From positions 1 to 64,000 of the forward strand of contig JADIIU010000008.1 of the NCBI GenBank assembly GCA_027603945.1: a stretch of 64,000 nt of DNA. The letters run 5' to 3'. Position 1 is the first letter of the stretch. Each line of letters starts with the position of its first letter. A program made the position numbers and the translations under genes. Source of the DNA: Terramyces sp. JEL0728 (taxonomy: Eukaryota; Chytridiomycota; Chytridiomycetes; Rhizophydiales; Terramycetaceae). Under the pieces are notes generated by a model. It was not told the DNA's origin. It searched no databases and was given only the letters and a program-made list of their open reading frames with translations. Positions 20,662 to 33,123 of the stretch are shown in pieces.

Positions 20662-21542
20662 TTAAATATATCGTTTGATGAATTCTTCATATACAGTCCA
20701 AGAAATTGCGCTGGAAAAAGACTTGCGTAGCACTCTAGGCACCATTCCTGAATAAAGCGATCTAACACCTTCCCTTCCAACGACCTTTCCGAACGCATAA
20801 ACCATATTCTTGTACTCTTGCGGCTTCAGCTGGATTCTAGTCTTGATCATGTCGAAAGGTTGGGTAACTAGAGTTGCCATGAATCCACCAAACAACCCGC
20901 TAGTCATATTGACAATAGTAGGGTTAACCTGTCGCTGATTGCCAATAATCTTGAAATGTTCGTAAAAGTAAACGTAAATACCGGCAAATGGAGCATCCCT
21001 CATAGCAGTAGCTCCAAATCCAGCAAACAATCCTTTTGCGCCTTCAGTACGGATTATACTCTTGAATGCTTCATAGATACTCTTGTAATGAAACAAATCA
21101 CTTTCATATCTGATTTTGATCACTGTTATTGGCATCATTATGAATCCAACTGACACTCTTGCTAGAACGCCGCCGGAAAGGTTGATTGTTGATTTGTTCA
21201 GTATTGGTCTATTGTCAAGTGTGAATGAAGAGAGAAATGTTCTAGTATGATGCAGAGTGTAAAAATATAACCCCGAGCCTGGTACATTCCTGTATATTGT
21301 GGGCAAGGTACCTCTCCATAGCCCTAATATTCCATCTTGGTGAATGATTTGTTTAATGGTGGATATAGTTGTGATTTCATTCAAGTGTATGGTCAGTTTG
21401 GCTTTGGAGAGCTGTTGCTGGAGACGCTAGGTTATACTAAAAGTACTGTCTTTGTCAAGTCTAGTGGCTGAAGGATAATGCATGAAAGTAATCCAGAGAG
21501 CGAGCCTCCAAGTAAATGTTTGAAAGATCCTTTTTCTGACAT
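20662..21542 (-). CDS. HEM25: Mitochondrial glycine carrier (Hem25/SLC25A38-like)
   Basis: Inner-membrane carrier that brings glycine into mitochondria for the first step of haem synthesis. The start is the ATG at 21542 (MSEKGSFKHLLGGSLSGLL); a 20-nt intron at 21427-21446 falls inside the first carrier signature, joining LQPLDLTKT to RLQQQL. The three repeats show P-x-[D/I]-x-x-[K/R] signatures (QPLDLTKTR, MPITVIKIR, QPFDMIKTR). The block GLWRGTLPTIYRNVPGSGLYF is diagnostic of SLC25A38. Protein of 286 residues, normal for the family. Confidence 0.95.
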
Positions 21543-21667
21543 TTACCCGAAAAATATTTTACAATCTTGGTTCAGATAAACGAGGCAAATCTGATACCTC
21601 TTATTTGACTGCGAATCAGAGACTTATTTCGTCCGTGTACAAAGATGAATGTACAATAATTCATTTA

Positions 21668-22576
21668 TTAATTTCCCTGTGCTGCAAATTTGTACTTTTC
21701 CTTTTCCAATCGGAGGAAATCTTGCAGTTTTTGCTCTTCTCTTTTCCTTTGTTGTTTCTTTTTCAGGTCGCTTCTAACAATACTGTCGAATTTTGGCTTT
21801 AAAACAACAGGCATTTGATCGATAATTAATTGCGGTTTGATTTCAGATCGGGTTTGAGCTCTCTTTAACGTTGAATACCATTCGAATGCCAATTGGTGCC
21901 AAACTGGTGGGTAAGGTGAAGGGATTTCCATAGCATTAGGCTGAGCGAATGGCGATCTGAGGAAGACAGTCGAGCAAGTGGCATAACATACTTCAAGGTA
22001 TGGCGGGATAAACATCCAAGGCGACATGTATCGTATAGGTTTGAATTCGCTCTTTTCGCCATCAATCGCCAATGTAGGGACAGATTTAGGGTTAACTGTA
22101 ACCATGTCCCCATCATCCAATCTCCTAGCAGGAAATTTGCACTAAATTTAGCAAAATATTACAATTTCCCCATTGACTTTAACTTTACCAGTGCTAACTA
22201 ATCTCCTTGCTTGGAAAATGCTTCTAGCAAAGTGACTTCTAAACACAGTCACATCAACTCTTCTTTCCAGCTCACAAAACATGATACTTTGAATATGCGG
22301 CAATTCTTCCTTTTCCTTCTTGGTGTATAATTTATAAGGCAAATTGGTCTTGAAATGTCTGTCCATGAATTGTGTTTCAGTGATATTTGGTACATGGTAG
22401 GCCCTGAGGTGCTTCTTTGCCTCCCATTTTTGCTGGTAAACTGATTTGCGGGACAAGTCCATTGGTTTCTGATTTTTAATCAAATTCAATAAATTGGTTT
22501 TGTTCCAAGACATGCGTATTAATGGCTTTTCTGTGCTGTACAGATTTTTTACTTTCCAGCGTATCAATCTTCCCAT
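21668..22576 (-). CDS. NAM9: Mitochondrial small-subunit ribosomal protein uS4m (Nam9-like)
   Basis: Component of the mitochondrial ribosome with an S4 RNA-binding domain. A 21-nt intron splits the S4 domain after VKVNGEI, giving CKFPARRLDDGDMV. Protein of 295 residues. The N terminus from MGRLIRWKVKNLY and SLYQQKW-like block (SVYQQKWEAKKHLRAYH) fits Nam9. The S4 core is LERRVDVTVFRSHFARSIFQ. The fungal/mitochondrial C-terminal extension has PWMFIPPYLEVCYATCSTVF and ends in a basic coiled tail. The start at 22576 is chosen by alignment. Confidence 0.93.
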
Positions 22577-22699
22577 TTCAGTGTGATGTTGAAATTTTTT
22601 TTTTGAAAAGTTGTATTCGCTGTCATTCACAGTAATGTTCGGCAAGCAATTCGCTCATAAAGTAGGACGGTGAGTGGGCAGTTTGTTAAACATTATTTA

Positions 22700-24910
22700 T
22701 TACGATAGTACAAGGCGATCCATCGTCACTACCACTTTTTCTTCTTGGTTGCTGCCACTAATAATCTTTTTGTTGTTGGCAATTTTCAAAGAGAGTAGCC
22801 TTTTTATCCCGTTAAACATTTGAATTTGCTTCATATTGGGTTCGTGTTTAATCTATTATCAGCAGGGCTTACTTTGACTTCCTTTTGCTGTTCCTGTAGG
22901 ACCTTGCAGTTGTTTTCCAACTCAGTGATCTTTCTGTTATACAAGTCGCGGTAAGTCTTGAAGCCTCTTGCTTTTTGTACCAACTCAATCATGTCGTCAG
23001 CACCGATGTAAGCCTTCATTTCATTCATTACTGCGTTAATTAATTGTACCTCTATCTTGAGCAATTTCAGATTGCTGGATTAATTGGTTCAAGTGATGGT
23101 AGCGAGAATGATCGTTCCTGATGTCGTTTCTCACATTTCGCAACTCTTGGTCAAGCGTTGAATTTTCACTTTCAAGCCCAATCATTGTTGTGTCATAAAT
23201 TCTCTTCTTTTCTGTATACACGTTCTCTAATTCTTGGGCTTCTTGACGCAACGCTCGGAGATTTTGAATTACTGGCGCCAATTGATTCTTTTTTTCATTA
23301 ATTGAATAGGTAAGTTGTTGAATAATTGCAGAAATTTGGTCAAGTGTCTTTCCTTTTTCCTGGTCAACTTCGCTCTTCATTTCTGATACCTTTTCGAGAT
23401 TACTTTGCGCATCATGATATCCAACTACTCCGCTTCTTTGTTCTGCAATTTGAATATTTTGTTTGAATTCAGCTTCGTATTTACCCAAAATCTAGAGTGA
23501 GGAAAAGTTACTTCTTCTGTCCGTTGCAATATCCCATACTCGGTTGTCAAACTAGAAAGTTCTGCCTTTTTACGTTTATAATTGGTTGATTTGCCCCTCA
23601 ATTCAGAAACGTATCTCTTAAAGTCTTCCCCTTGCAACATCTTTGGTAAGCACTAATTACCTTGGTGCTTGACTTGGTTTGTTCTTCCTTTTCAGCAGCT
23701 AATTTTTGAAGATTGGCCAACTCTTCTTGAACCGCTGGGAGTTTTGCCAATGTGCCCTCCTTTTTTCTAGCAATAATCTGGGCTTGTTGTCTAAACAATG
23801 CTAAGTTGGCATCTCCTGAATTTCTTCATTAACAATCACATACGCTATTTTCAACTTTTGTTCAGCAAGGTCGACAATTTCATGGTTGATTTTGGCAATT
23901 TCTGCTTCTAATTTTGCAAATTCTTGTTCATTAATTTGTGGTTGAGCGAGTATTTCATTCAAATCTCGAATCTTTGCTTCTGCTTCCATGAGGTTCTGGA
24001 TTAAATGTAAACTACCTTTGGAAAGTTTTCTTGGGACAAGAATCTGTCCATTCCATGTTCTTCTTCCATTTTTGCAAAGATGGATTCTGGACTGGAATTC
24101 ATTAGATTTGCCTGAATTAAAAACAGCTACTTTGACTGATTTCAGCTTTTGTATCGCATTAGTGTACTTTGCATCTGCTTGAGTAACCTGTCCTCTTTGA
24201 TCACGAAGTCGATCCACCATTTCTATTTCGTTATTTTGCTCAGTCCGCAAATTCTTTGCTACTTGGATCCATTGTTCTGATTTTGGGACCCCTTGCACCT
24301 TTTTCTGAATGCGGGTGATCTTGCTAACCAGCTGTTGTTTTTCTTCCTCCATTTGTTGAATTTCGCGTTTTATGGCAGTTGAATTTGGCCCATCTTGCTT
24401 TAAACTATCGAGATATCTATGAGTGTTTCTGAATTCTTCTTGCACGGCTTCAATTTGGGTTGTTAAATCAATGATAACTTCATCCTGCGAAAACTCTGAT
24501 GGGATGTCTGGGATTGATAAAAATTGGGCCAAGTAAGCTCTTTTCTTGTGAATAGCGAGATCCTTAGTAAGAAAAGTCAGATAATACAAGACTGCTTGTC
24601 TGTTTGGTGTCAAAATAGTTGAAATAAACCCGTCGCTGAGTAAATTGGAAACTTACATTTCTTGGGCATCCTTACAATTCAGCATTTGCATAAAGTCGCA
24701 TAGCCGAAGAGTTTTTTCTTCCATATCCCTGTCTAATAGAAATATTGACTGGCTGTTGGCCGAGTCGATATACGCGGCTACTTCAAAAAGTGTCTGAACG
24801 AGTTGAACATTTGGAATTTCATCGTGTAATTGAATAATCGACCATTTTTTAGAGAATGGCGGGCTATTAATGACTGTTGATACTACTTTCAAGTCAATCA
24901 AGTAAGTCAT
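22700..24910 (-). CDS. IFT81: Intraflagellar transport protein IFT81
   Basis: IFT-B core subunit that, with IFT74, carries tubulin into growing flagella. Nine exons and eight introns (19-21 nt) give 683 residues, the family's usual size. The N-terminal calponin-homology-like domain (MTYLIDLKVVSTVINS...) is followed by long coiled coil. Diagnostic blocks: KKRAYLAQFL, PSEFSQDE, LFRQQAQIIARKKEG, GEDFKRYVSELRGKS, YGILQRTEE, LKSE-like VSEMKSEVDQEKGKT and the end PNMKQIQMFNGIKRL. Two introns (24112-24130 and 23996-24015) total 39 nt, so an unspliced reading slips out of frame and back without a stop; splicing restores SPESIFAKMEEEHG. This is direct evidence for a flagellated ancestry, probably flagellated cells. 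Confidence 0.96.
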
Positions 24911-24936
24911 CGATGACACGCGTTTGGAAAAACTTT

Positions 24937-26316
24937 TTATTTTCTAGGTGGTGTTTTCGACGACCACGATAAAGATGGAACGCCGCTAATATCATGAATA
25001 TAGTCATCTTCAACATTTAAAAGCGGTGTACGGTCAGTGTCATTTAACATTGATGGATGTGGAATGGCAGCAGGGGCAAAAGTGGGCTGGTTTAGTGGTG
25101 ATATTTGAGTCATCAGGTCCGTCTTGTTTGATGGGTTTGTACTAATAGGCTCCGGTTTTGGATTCGATAGGGATACGACAGGATTATCTAGGGTTTGGCT
25201 GTTATCCTCGAAATGCACATGAGCATGGTTGGAATGAGAAAGAGATTGTTCAACAGGAGTATCAATAAGAGCATTTTCTATTGAGCGGTGTTCGCCGTGA
25301 GCGTGGTTGTGATCATGTGCATGGGTGTGTGCAGAATGGTGGTTGTGATGCGAATGGTCGGAATGTGAACCATGTTCCTCATGGCTGTGGTTGTGAGTGT
25401 GTGGATGGTCATGTTGGTGAGAATGGTTGTGTCCATGGTTGTGTTCAGCATGATCATGAGAGTGACTTTGATCAGAATGGTTGTGGTGCGAGTGATCGTC
25501 ATGAGTATGGCCCGAATGTGAATTATTATGGTCAGAGTGGCCATGATGCGAGTGGTTGTGGTCAGCGTGAGAATGAGCATGTCCTGAATGAGCATGTCCT
25601 GAATGATCATGATCGGTAACTAATCCTCCTGGTAGATTTGAGCCGCTATTTTCCCGAGTCATAGGTTCTTTTGACAGCGCTATACGATGCAAATTTCCGT
25701 ATGCGATATCACATCCAATTCTATTTTAGTCAAAAAATACAGTCCATCACCTTCCCACAGGTCTGGTATAATAATCACGTTGCGGATAGAGTCCAAATCA
25801 GAATTATATACATACAGTGTCAATTGCTTTCCTTTGAAATCTTTAACAAGATTTAAAAAATCTTCTTTCCTGTGTAATGTTCTATGTGGTGACCCAATAA
25901 TGTAATCCGTGTTTGATATTAATCCAGAGACAGACGAAGGCGAGTCTTTTTGGCTACATTAAAACGCAATTACACTTCAAGCACATGCCACACTCTTTCA
26001 TGTGCGTCTTCAAATGAACAGGCTTTTGCTTTCAACCCCAAATGCTTCCCTACAATAGAAACCATGCGCAGGCTCATTGTTTTTGAAGAATATACTATGA
26101 GCGGCAGCGGTTTATTTTCTGAAATATAATCTCGAAGTATGGAGGGATCTTCATTCAATCTTATGCCATTGCAGTGCGTGATGTAGTCAAAGTAAACTTT
26201 ATAAGTTGGGAGTTACCTTCCAGTCCAGCCTTTTCCGCTGCCGAATCTGGTTCTATTTCCAATATGTGAAATCCAATTGTGCTTCCCTCCAAAGGACTAC
26301 TTTGATTTGCTCCCAT
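24937..26316 (-). CDS. Golgi reassembly stacking protein (GRASP/Grh1) with a histidine-rich tail
   Basis: Peripheral Golgi or ER-exit-site protein with two PDZ-like GRASP domains, acting in Golgi organisation and unconventional secretion. Three 20-nt introns give 439 residues. MGANQSS at the start fits N-myristoylation (Gly2, Ser6), as in animal GRASPs. PDZ1: GFHILEIEPDSAAEKAGLE; PDZ2 begins after ERVWHVLEVQKDSPSSVSGL, ending WEGDGLIGCDIAYGNLHRI. Instead of a plain Ser/Pro tail, the same exon continues into about 108 residues with about 48 His in HxH, HHxH and DHxH patterns, then a Ser/Pro/Asn-rich end with TPLLNVEDD. The start lies 34 bp from the start of the divergent p47 gene. Confidence 0.92.
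25288..25611 (-). repeat. Histidine-rich low-complexity coding region (GRASP tail)
   Basis: Codes for about 108 residues, 48 of them His, alternating with Ser, Asp, Asn, Gly and Ala. No exact nucleotide period is kept, although short units (SGHAH twice) repeat. Composition resembles the metal-binding loops of ZIP and ZnT transporters, but no membrane segments are present here. The opposite strand is open too but is only a complement artefact. Confidence 0.85.
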
Positions 26317-26350
26317 TTTGCTTGAAAACTTTTTCACCCTGGAATCAACA
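26317..26350. promoter_or_regulatory. 34-bp divergent promoter region between GRASP and p47
   Basis: Only 34 bp separate the two opposed start codons, so both promoters and 5' leaders must share this segment or reach into the coding sequence of the partner. No TATA-like box was seen. Inferred from geometry only. Confidence 0.4.
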
Positions 26351-27437
26351 ATGTCTGCAAAGGACGAGTTTATGCAAATTACCGGAGCTGATGAAAAGCA
26401 TGCTGAATATTTCTTGGAAGCTGCAAAAGGAGATTTACAGACTGCATTATCCACATTCTTTGAGGGATCTGCCTCCGCAGCACCTCCAATTCAATCTCAA
26501 ACCACTGCCCAACCACCTCAACCAAAACAGTCACGTATAAAAACATTTTCAGATTTTAATAATGACGACGATGACGAAGAGGACGATCAGAAAATGTATG
26601 CCGGAGGCGAAAAGAGTGGAATTGCAGTCAAAGGTCCCAAGAAAGATCCGCAAAATGTAATTAAAGATATTCTGAACCAAGCTGCCAAGTAACATTAGCT
26701 TAATCTAGGGGTGGTGTAAAAGAAGAAGAGGCTGAAAAGAAACCAAAGCATTTCACCGGTGTTGGACAACGGCTGGGATCAGACAGTGTACCTTCTGCAG
26801 TTATCCAGCCTCCGGCATCTAATCCTGAACTAGAACCAGTTTCAAGAACATTGACTTTCTGGCAAGACGGATTCAGTGTTGAAGATGGACCTTTGTTGAG
26901 ATACGATGACCCGCAAAACCAGGAACTGTTGAATGCAATTAAATCTGGGAGAGCACCAGCTTCTTTATTGAATGTTGCCAACAACCAACCAGTTGAAGTG
27001 AAAGTTGCACATAGAATGCAGGAAAAGTATGTCCCACCACCAAAGAAACCGATGGCTGCATTTGGTGGTGCTGGAAACAGGCTTGGATCAATCGTTTCTT
27101 CAGCGCCTAGTGTCCCTGGTGCATTCCCTAACAACCCCACTCAATCTGCCGCGCCTGAACCTGCGGCAGTTGAAGTTGATGCAAGTCAACCTGTGACATC
27201 TATTCAAGTAAGATTAGGAGACGGGAAAAGGTAAACGATTGTAATATTAGATTAGTTGCAAAGTTTAATCAAACACATACTGTAGGAGATTTGAGGGCAT
27301 TCGTTCGTGCTTCCACCAGTGATGCTCGCAATTTTGTATTACAAACCAGTATGCCTACTACTATTATCCATGACGATAAATTAACTTTGAAAGAAGCTCA
27401 GTTATTGAATGCAGTTATTATCCAACGCTTTGTTTAA
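26351..27437 (+). CDS. SHP1: p97/Cdc48 cofactor p47 (Shp1; UBA-SEP-UBX)
   Basis: Adaptor that brings ubiquitinated cargo to Cdc48/p97, used in Golgi and nuclear-envelope membrane fusion and proteasomal degradation. Two introns of 20 nt; 348 residues. Order: UBA (KDEFMQITGADEKHAEYFLE), an acidic linker (DDDDEEDDQ) with a basic KGPKKDP stretch, SEP domain (RTLTFWQDGFSVEDGPLLRY), Pro/Ala-rich linker with SHP-box-like FGGAGNRLGS, and a UBX domain (IQVRLGDGKRLVAKFN to the end VIIQRFV). GRASP and p47 both serve Golgi membranes and share one divergent promoter region here. Confidence 0.95.
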
Positions 27438-27455
27438 TAAAAAATTTTACTAAAA

Positions 27456-28523
27456 ATGCGAGTGCGATATCTTTACCCAATATCCTTCACTGCTGCAATT
27501 GCGACGGTTATTTACGCTGACCAAAAATCATTTGTTTATGAAATTAAGAATCATGGATTCACCACTCTCCCACAATTTGACAACAAGAAATTAAGGGATA
27601 TCAGTATTGAAAAGAAACTGGCGATCAATGCAAGTGGAGACCTGATTGATTTCAATGAAAATACAATCCTCAAAGGCAAGAATTTAATGTCCGTTCAAAC
27701 AAATGGAGATTCAACCTTGTCATTATCAAGGAACGGCAAAGTATATTTGAATGGAAAGCAAGTAGTATTTTCTGGAAACTGGTTTGAAAAAATAGTTGAA
27801 ATTGCTTATGGAGATGCAGCAGTTGCCAGGTCAAATCATGGAAATGTGTTTGAATTACAAAATAATGAATTCACAGAAATCAAAGAATTGAAAGCAAAAG
27901 AAATTGTAAAAATCGCAGCTGGAACTAGCCATACACTGTATTTAAGTAAAGACGGACAAGTATACTCCAGAGGGTCGAATAGTCACGGGCAGTTAGGATT
28001 GGCACAGAAATCAATGGGAGCTATCTTTAGAAAGGCGCAAGATGTGAAAAATGATTGGAAATCCCCTATTTCCGGAATCAAGCTAGGTAGCTGCACTAAA
28101 ATATTTGCTGGCGCGAATACTTCCTTCTTTGTGTTTGAGGATGGACACGAAACAAATGTCTATGCTTGTGGATTTGGTTTGAATGGACAATTGGGTAACG
28201 GCGGTTTCTTTCAGGTGTCTTCCTTGTCCAAAGTAAACGGACTGTCTTTAAAAGAGTACAGCGAAGATTTGCAATCCCTTGTTCCAATTCAAATACACGA
28301 TATTAAAGTTAGCGATACGCATGCGGTAGGCGTATTGGAAAGTGGAGATAATAAGGATATCCTTATGTGGGGACAAGCTCAATTTCGATTAGATGAGAAG
28401 AAGGGACCTTCTGCAATTCCACTATACTGCAAGAGCGTAACCGAATCTGAGCGTCTGCAATTAACGAAAACCCAAGATGTCGTAATTGGTAATGGTATTA
28501 CCGCAATATTCAATAAATGTTGA
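27456..28523 (+). CDS. RCC1-repeat protein, Fmp25-like, probably mitochondrial
   Basis: RCC1-type beta-propeller of 355 residues. The N terminus is basic then hydrophobic (MRVRYLYPISFTAAIATVIYA), consistent with a mitochondrial inner-membrane anchor as in fungal Fmp25, which supports respiratory complex III assembly. Repeats are weak at first and clear later: IAAGTSHTLYLSKDGQVYSRGSN-like block, then FAGANTSFFVFEDG, NVYACGFGLNGQLGNGG. No intron and no frameshift. An alternative is a generic RCC1 propeller of unknown partner. Confidence 0.75.
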   Translation: MRVRYLYPISFTAAIATVIYADQKSFVYEIKNHGFTTLPQFDNKKLRDISIEKKLAINASGDLIDFNENTILKGKNLMSVQTNGDSTLSLSRNGKVYLNGKQVVFSGNWFEKIVEIAYGDAAVARSNHGNVFELQNNEFTEIKELKAKEIVKIAAGTSHTLYLSKDGQVYSRGSNSHGQLGLAQKSMGAIFRKAQDVKNDWKSPISGIKLGSCTKIFAGANTSFFVFEDGHETNVYACGFGLNGQLGNGGFFQVSSLSKVNGLSLKEYSEDLQSLVPIQIHDIKVSDTHAVGVLESGDNKDILMWGQAQFRLDEKKGPSAIPLYCKSVTESERLQLTKTQDVVIGNGITAIFNKC

Positions 28524-28560
28524 CGTTTTGCAATCCGCCTCCTGAAAAAGTTTCCAATAA

Positions 28561-29243
28561 ATGGGTAGCTTTAATTCAACTCCAAAAATATCGTCAAAAG
28601 ACAAAGCCATATTAGAATTAAAAGTACAACGTGATAAACTGAAGCAATACGAGAAGCAAGTATTGACTTATTAACTAGCTCCAAAAAGTTATTGACCGGG
28701 AATTGGTAGTTGCCAAACAACAGCTCCTTTTAAAGAACCATCATGCGGCAAGATTAGCACTTTCGAAAAAGAAATATCAGGAGCAGCTTTTAGAAAAGAC
28801 TGGAAACCAACTTATGACGATTGAGCAACTAACACAGAGCATCGAATATGCCCTTGTGGAACAGGATATTATAAATAGGCTGCAGTTAGGAAACAAAGTC
28901 CTGGAACAAATCCATCAAGAAATGAGCATTGAAAAGGTAGAAAAGATCATGGACGACACTGCTGACGCCATTCAATATCAAAATGAAATTCAAGAAATTA
29001 TTAGTAGAGAATTGAATGAAGAGGATGAAGAAGAAATTATGGCCGAATTGGATCGCTTGATTGAAGAAGAGGTAAGTCTGGCTAACGTAGGCTTTGGAAG
29101 GGCAGACAGAGATCAAAATACTTCCTAACGTTCCAACGAGTGACAAAGTTCAAGATCAATTGAACAAGAATAAGCAAACTGCGGTTGAGTCGCTTCCTAA
29201 AGTGCCAATAAAACAAAAGCCAGCAAAGAGTATTTTATATTAA
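28561..29243 (+). CDS. VPS20: ESCRT-III subunit Vps20 (CHMP6)
   Basis: Starts ESCRT-III polymer assembly on endosomes after binding ESCRT-II. Two 19-nt introns; 214 residues. MGSFNST fits N-myristoylation. The first exon ends KQYEKQ and splices to LQKVIDRELV. The ESCRT-III helical core (AKQQLLLKNHHAARLALSKK, then YQNEIQEIISREL) is followed by acidic alpha5 (EEDEEEIMAELDRLIEEE) and a C-terminal tail with VESLPKVP, a plausible MIM2-type Pro motif for Vps4. The convergent neighbour is KATNAL2. Confidence 0.92.
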
Positions 29244-29276
29244 TGTAGAACTGCTGCCTGCTTGATGTAAATAAAT

Positions 29277-30874
<1,598 letters not shown>

Positions 30875-30964
30875 TTCTCAAGCGACGCGTTGTTTGAACT
30901 ACAAAAATTTTAACACTGCTACTTGAATTATTTATTGTAATGATGTTTGATGCGCTGTGCTATA

Positions 30965-31785
30965 TTATAGTAGAATTTCCAGCAGTTGATACTGAACTTT
31001 TGAATTCAGAGTCTCCTCCAAGCTAACAAAATGATCTCCTGCCAATAGCGAGTCCAGCAATCCTCTGACAATGCTAATCTTGCTCAGTAGATCCGTCCCA
31101 TACATTTTCAAGTATGCAGCTAGATATTTGGTAGCGTCAACATGAAAAGTATGATTGGCAGCTTTCATTACCAGGACAATGTGAAATTCTTTCGAGTAAA
31201 ACTCTATAGGAAACACTTCCGCACAATTAACATTGCCAGATGCAGATACTCCTGTCGGCCCAATCACCGTTGATATATTTACGCAAAGGTTTGAAAGATT
31301 CATCTCCTTTGGCACTTGCAGTTTAGGTACTCTCACAACTGGTGTTACCAGAGGATGTACAAGTTGCACTTTTGCAAATGAAATTTCAGGCAAAGATGAA
31401 GCCCATTCAATTATCTCTTTCAACTGCTGCTCGTGCATTGCTTTGAGTTGCTGGTCAATTAGCGCACAATTTGTATTTATGATTCTGTATAATAGCGCAA
31501 CTGAAGACTTGTAATTGCTGTAGATATTTTGCCCGTAAAACTTGAAATCTGATTAAGCCATGCCTTACTCTGTATCAGGACAATATCTCCCACACTTATC
31601 TGCTCGCTCAACTGTTTTTCATTGTCCTTAATAATCCAATTGTAGCTGGACGATAGAGTCCCCAACAGAACGTTAGTGTCTTTTCCTAGCACCACTGCAA
31701 TAATATCTTTATAGCTTTCATTATTTACGGTTTCAACCTCAACCCACTCCCACACTTTTTTTCTAATTTCCAATTCTCTCTTCAT
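30965..31785 (-). CDS. Hypothetical protein, possible OB-fold N-terminal domain
   Basis: Not recognised. Joining the two frames with a 17-nt intron gives 267 residues. The first 100 residues alternate strand-like segments (DIIAVVLGKDTNVLLGTLSS, ISVGDIVLIQSKAWL) in a pattern like an OB-fold, including a G-D at the turn where RPA-like folds often have it. The C-terminal half is mixed: AKVQLVHPLVTPVVRVPKL, then a helical end. A nucleic-acid-binding role is only a suggestion. It is divergent from the proteasome gene, 30 bp between starts. The 17-nt intron is the shortest I infer in the window and is supported only by frame continuity. Confidence 0.55.
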
Positions 31786-31815
31786 AAATTTTCGAGTTTT
31801 TTCACCCTTGTCAAA

Positions 31816-32440
31816 ATGGAAGTAATCTAAAATTCACATAGGTATTATTGGCAATCACAGGAAAAGATTTTGTAATCACTGCAGCTGATGCCGCCGCAGC
31901 CCGTTCAATTGTGTTGATGAAGCAAGGAGAAGACAAATCTCGAGAATTAAACAAAAACACTCTTTTATTATATTCAGGAGAAGGAGGAGACACAGTTCAG
32001 TTTGCAGAGTATATTCAAAAGAATATCAAGCTTTATTCAATAAGAAATGGAGTTGACTTGACACCTAAGGCAGTAGCCCATTACACTCGCAGAGAAATGG
32101 CAGATGCACTTAGAACAAGAGTAAACATAATCTTATTTAGGATGCATATAGAGTCAATGTATTAGTTGCAGGAACTCATCCAAAAACCGCAGTGCCAGAA
32201 ATTTACTGGATCGATCATCTTTCATCTATGGTTAATCTGCCTTTTGCAGCACACGGATACGCATCATATTTCTGCATGTCCACTATGGATAGATACTGGA
32301 AAGAAAACATGACACAGGAAGAAGCCAAAGCATTGCTCCAGAAGTGCTTTGATGAACTACGTGTAAGATTTTTGGCAAATCTACCACTTTTCATTGTCAA
32401 AGTTATTACCAAGGATGGTATCGAACAAATTACAATGTAA
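31816..32440 (+). CDS. PRE1: 20S proteasome beta-4 subunit (Pre1/PSMB2)
   Basis: Non-catalytic beta subunit of the 20S core. The first exon encodes only Met-Glu (31816-31821), followed by introns at 31822-31841 and 32121-32140 (both 20 nt). Protein of 194 residues. Family blocks: EGGDTVQFAEYIQKNIKLYS, RRDVNL-type segment DAYRVNVLVAG across intron 2, and PFAAHGYASYFCMSTMDRYW. No N-terminal catalytic Thr, as expected for this subunit. Confidence 0.97.
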
Positions 32441-32631
32441 AGGAAAAATAAACTCGTGGTTTTAACTATTGTTGCGCATGAATATGGCTGTATTATCGTT
32501 TAATTCATTCGATTGCAACTCAGCCAACCTTGTTTGCGCCAGGTGTAAATTATCTGTTAGATCAGTTTGGTAAAATGCAAATCAATGAGTAAGAATTTTT
32601 CAAACTTTCAAAACTATCGATCAGCCGCAAA
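32441..32631 (+). other. Spacer with an unexplained short open frame
   Basis: Between PRE1 and RAD6 one frame ends at about 32591 and reads, near its end, TQPTLFAPGVNYLLDQFGKM followed by QINE and a stop. It is about 35 codons long after an upstream stop, has protein-like composition, and would need an upstream exon for a start. I could not place one, so no gene is called. Confidence 0.25.
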
Positions 32632-33123
32632 ATGTCGACAACAGCAAAAAGAAGACTAATGAGGGACTTTAAACGGTTACAAACAGATGCACCGGAAGGA
32701 ATTAGTGGAGCTCCCTGTCCTGATAATGTTCTAATATGGAATGCGGTGATTTTTGGACCAGCAGATACACCATTTGAAGATGGGGTAATTTATACTTATA
32801 TAGACGTTCAAGCTAGTACTAACCTTTGACGAAGAATATCCAACTAAGCCTCCTCACGTTAAATTTATCTCAAGAATGTTCCAGTAGTTGCCAATTAATT
32901 TAGTCCTAATGTTTATGCGAATGGAGACCTATGCTTGGATATCTTACAGAATAGATGGTCGCCTACATATGATGTAGCAGCAATCTTGACGTCTATTCAG
33001 TCTCTGTTGCATGACCCTAATCCAAATTCACCGGCCAATGCTGAAGCCGCGAGGATGTTTTCAGATAGCAGGAAAGAATACAATAAAAGGGTAAAGGAAA
33101 CTGTCGAAGAATCCTGGGTTTAA
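32632..33123 (+). CDS. RAD6: Ubiquitin-conjugating enzyme E2 Rad6/Ubc2
   Basis: E2 for histone H2B and PCNA ubiquitination and N-degron substrates. Introns at 32785-32803 (19 nt) and 32884-32903 (20 nt). Protein of 150 residues, close to yeast Rad6 without its acidic tail. Blocks: [38 protein letters not shown], then [20 protein letters not shown] with the active Cys, and [13 protein letters not shown]. Ends KETVEESWV. Confidence 0.98.

Noticed and set aside
25281..25619. Plus-strand Cys/Gly/His-rich frame of 112 codons
   Set aside because: It is the complement of the histidine-rich GRASP exon, which is open on both strands because of its CAT/CAC bias.
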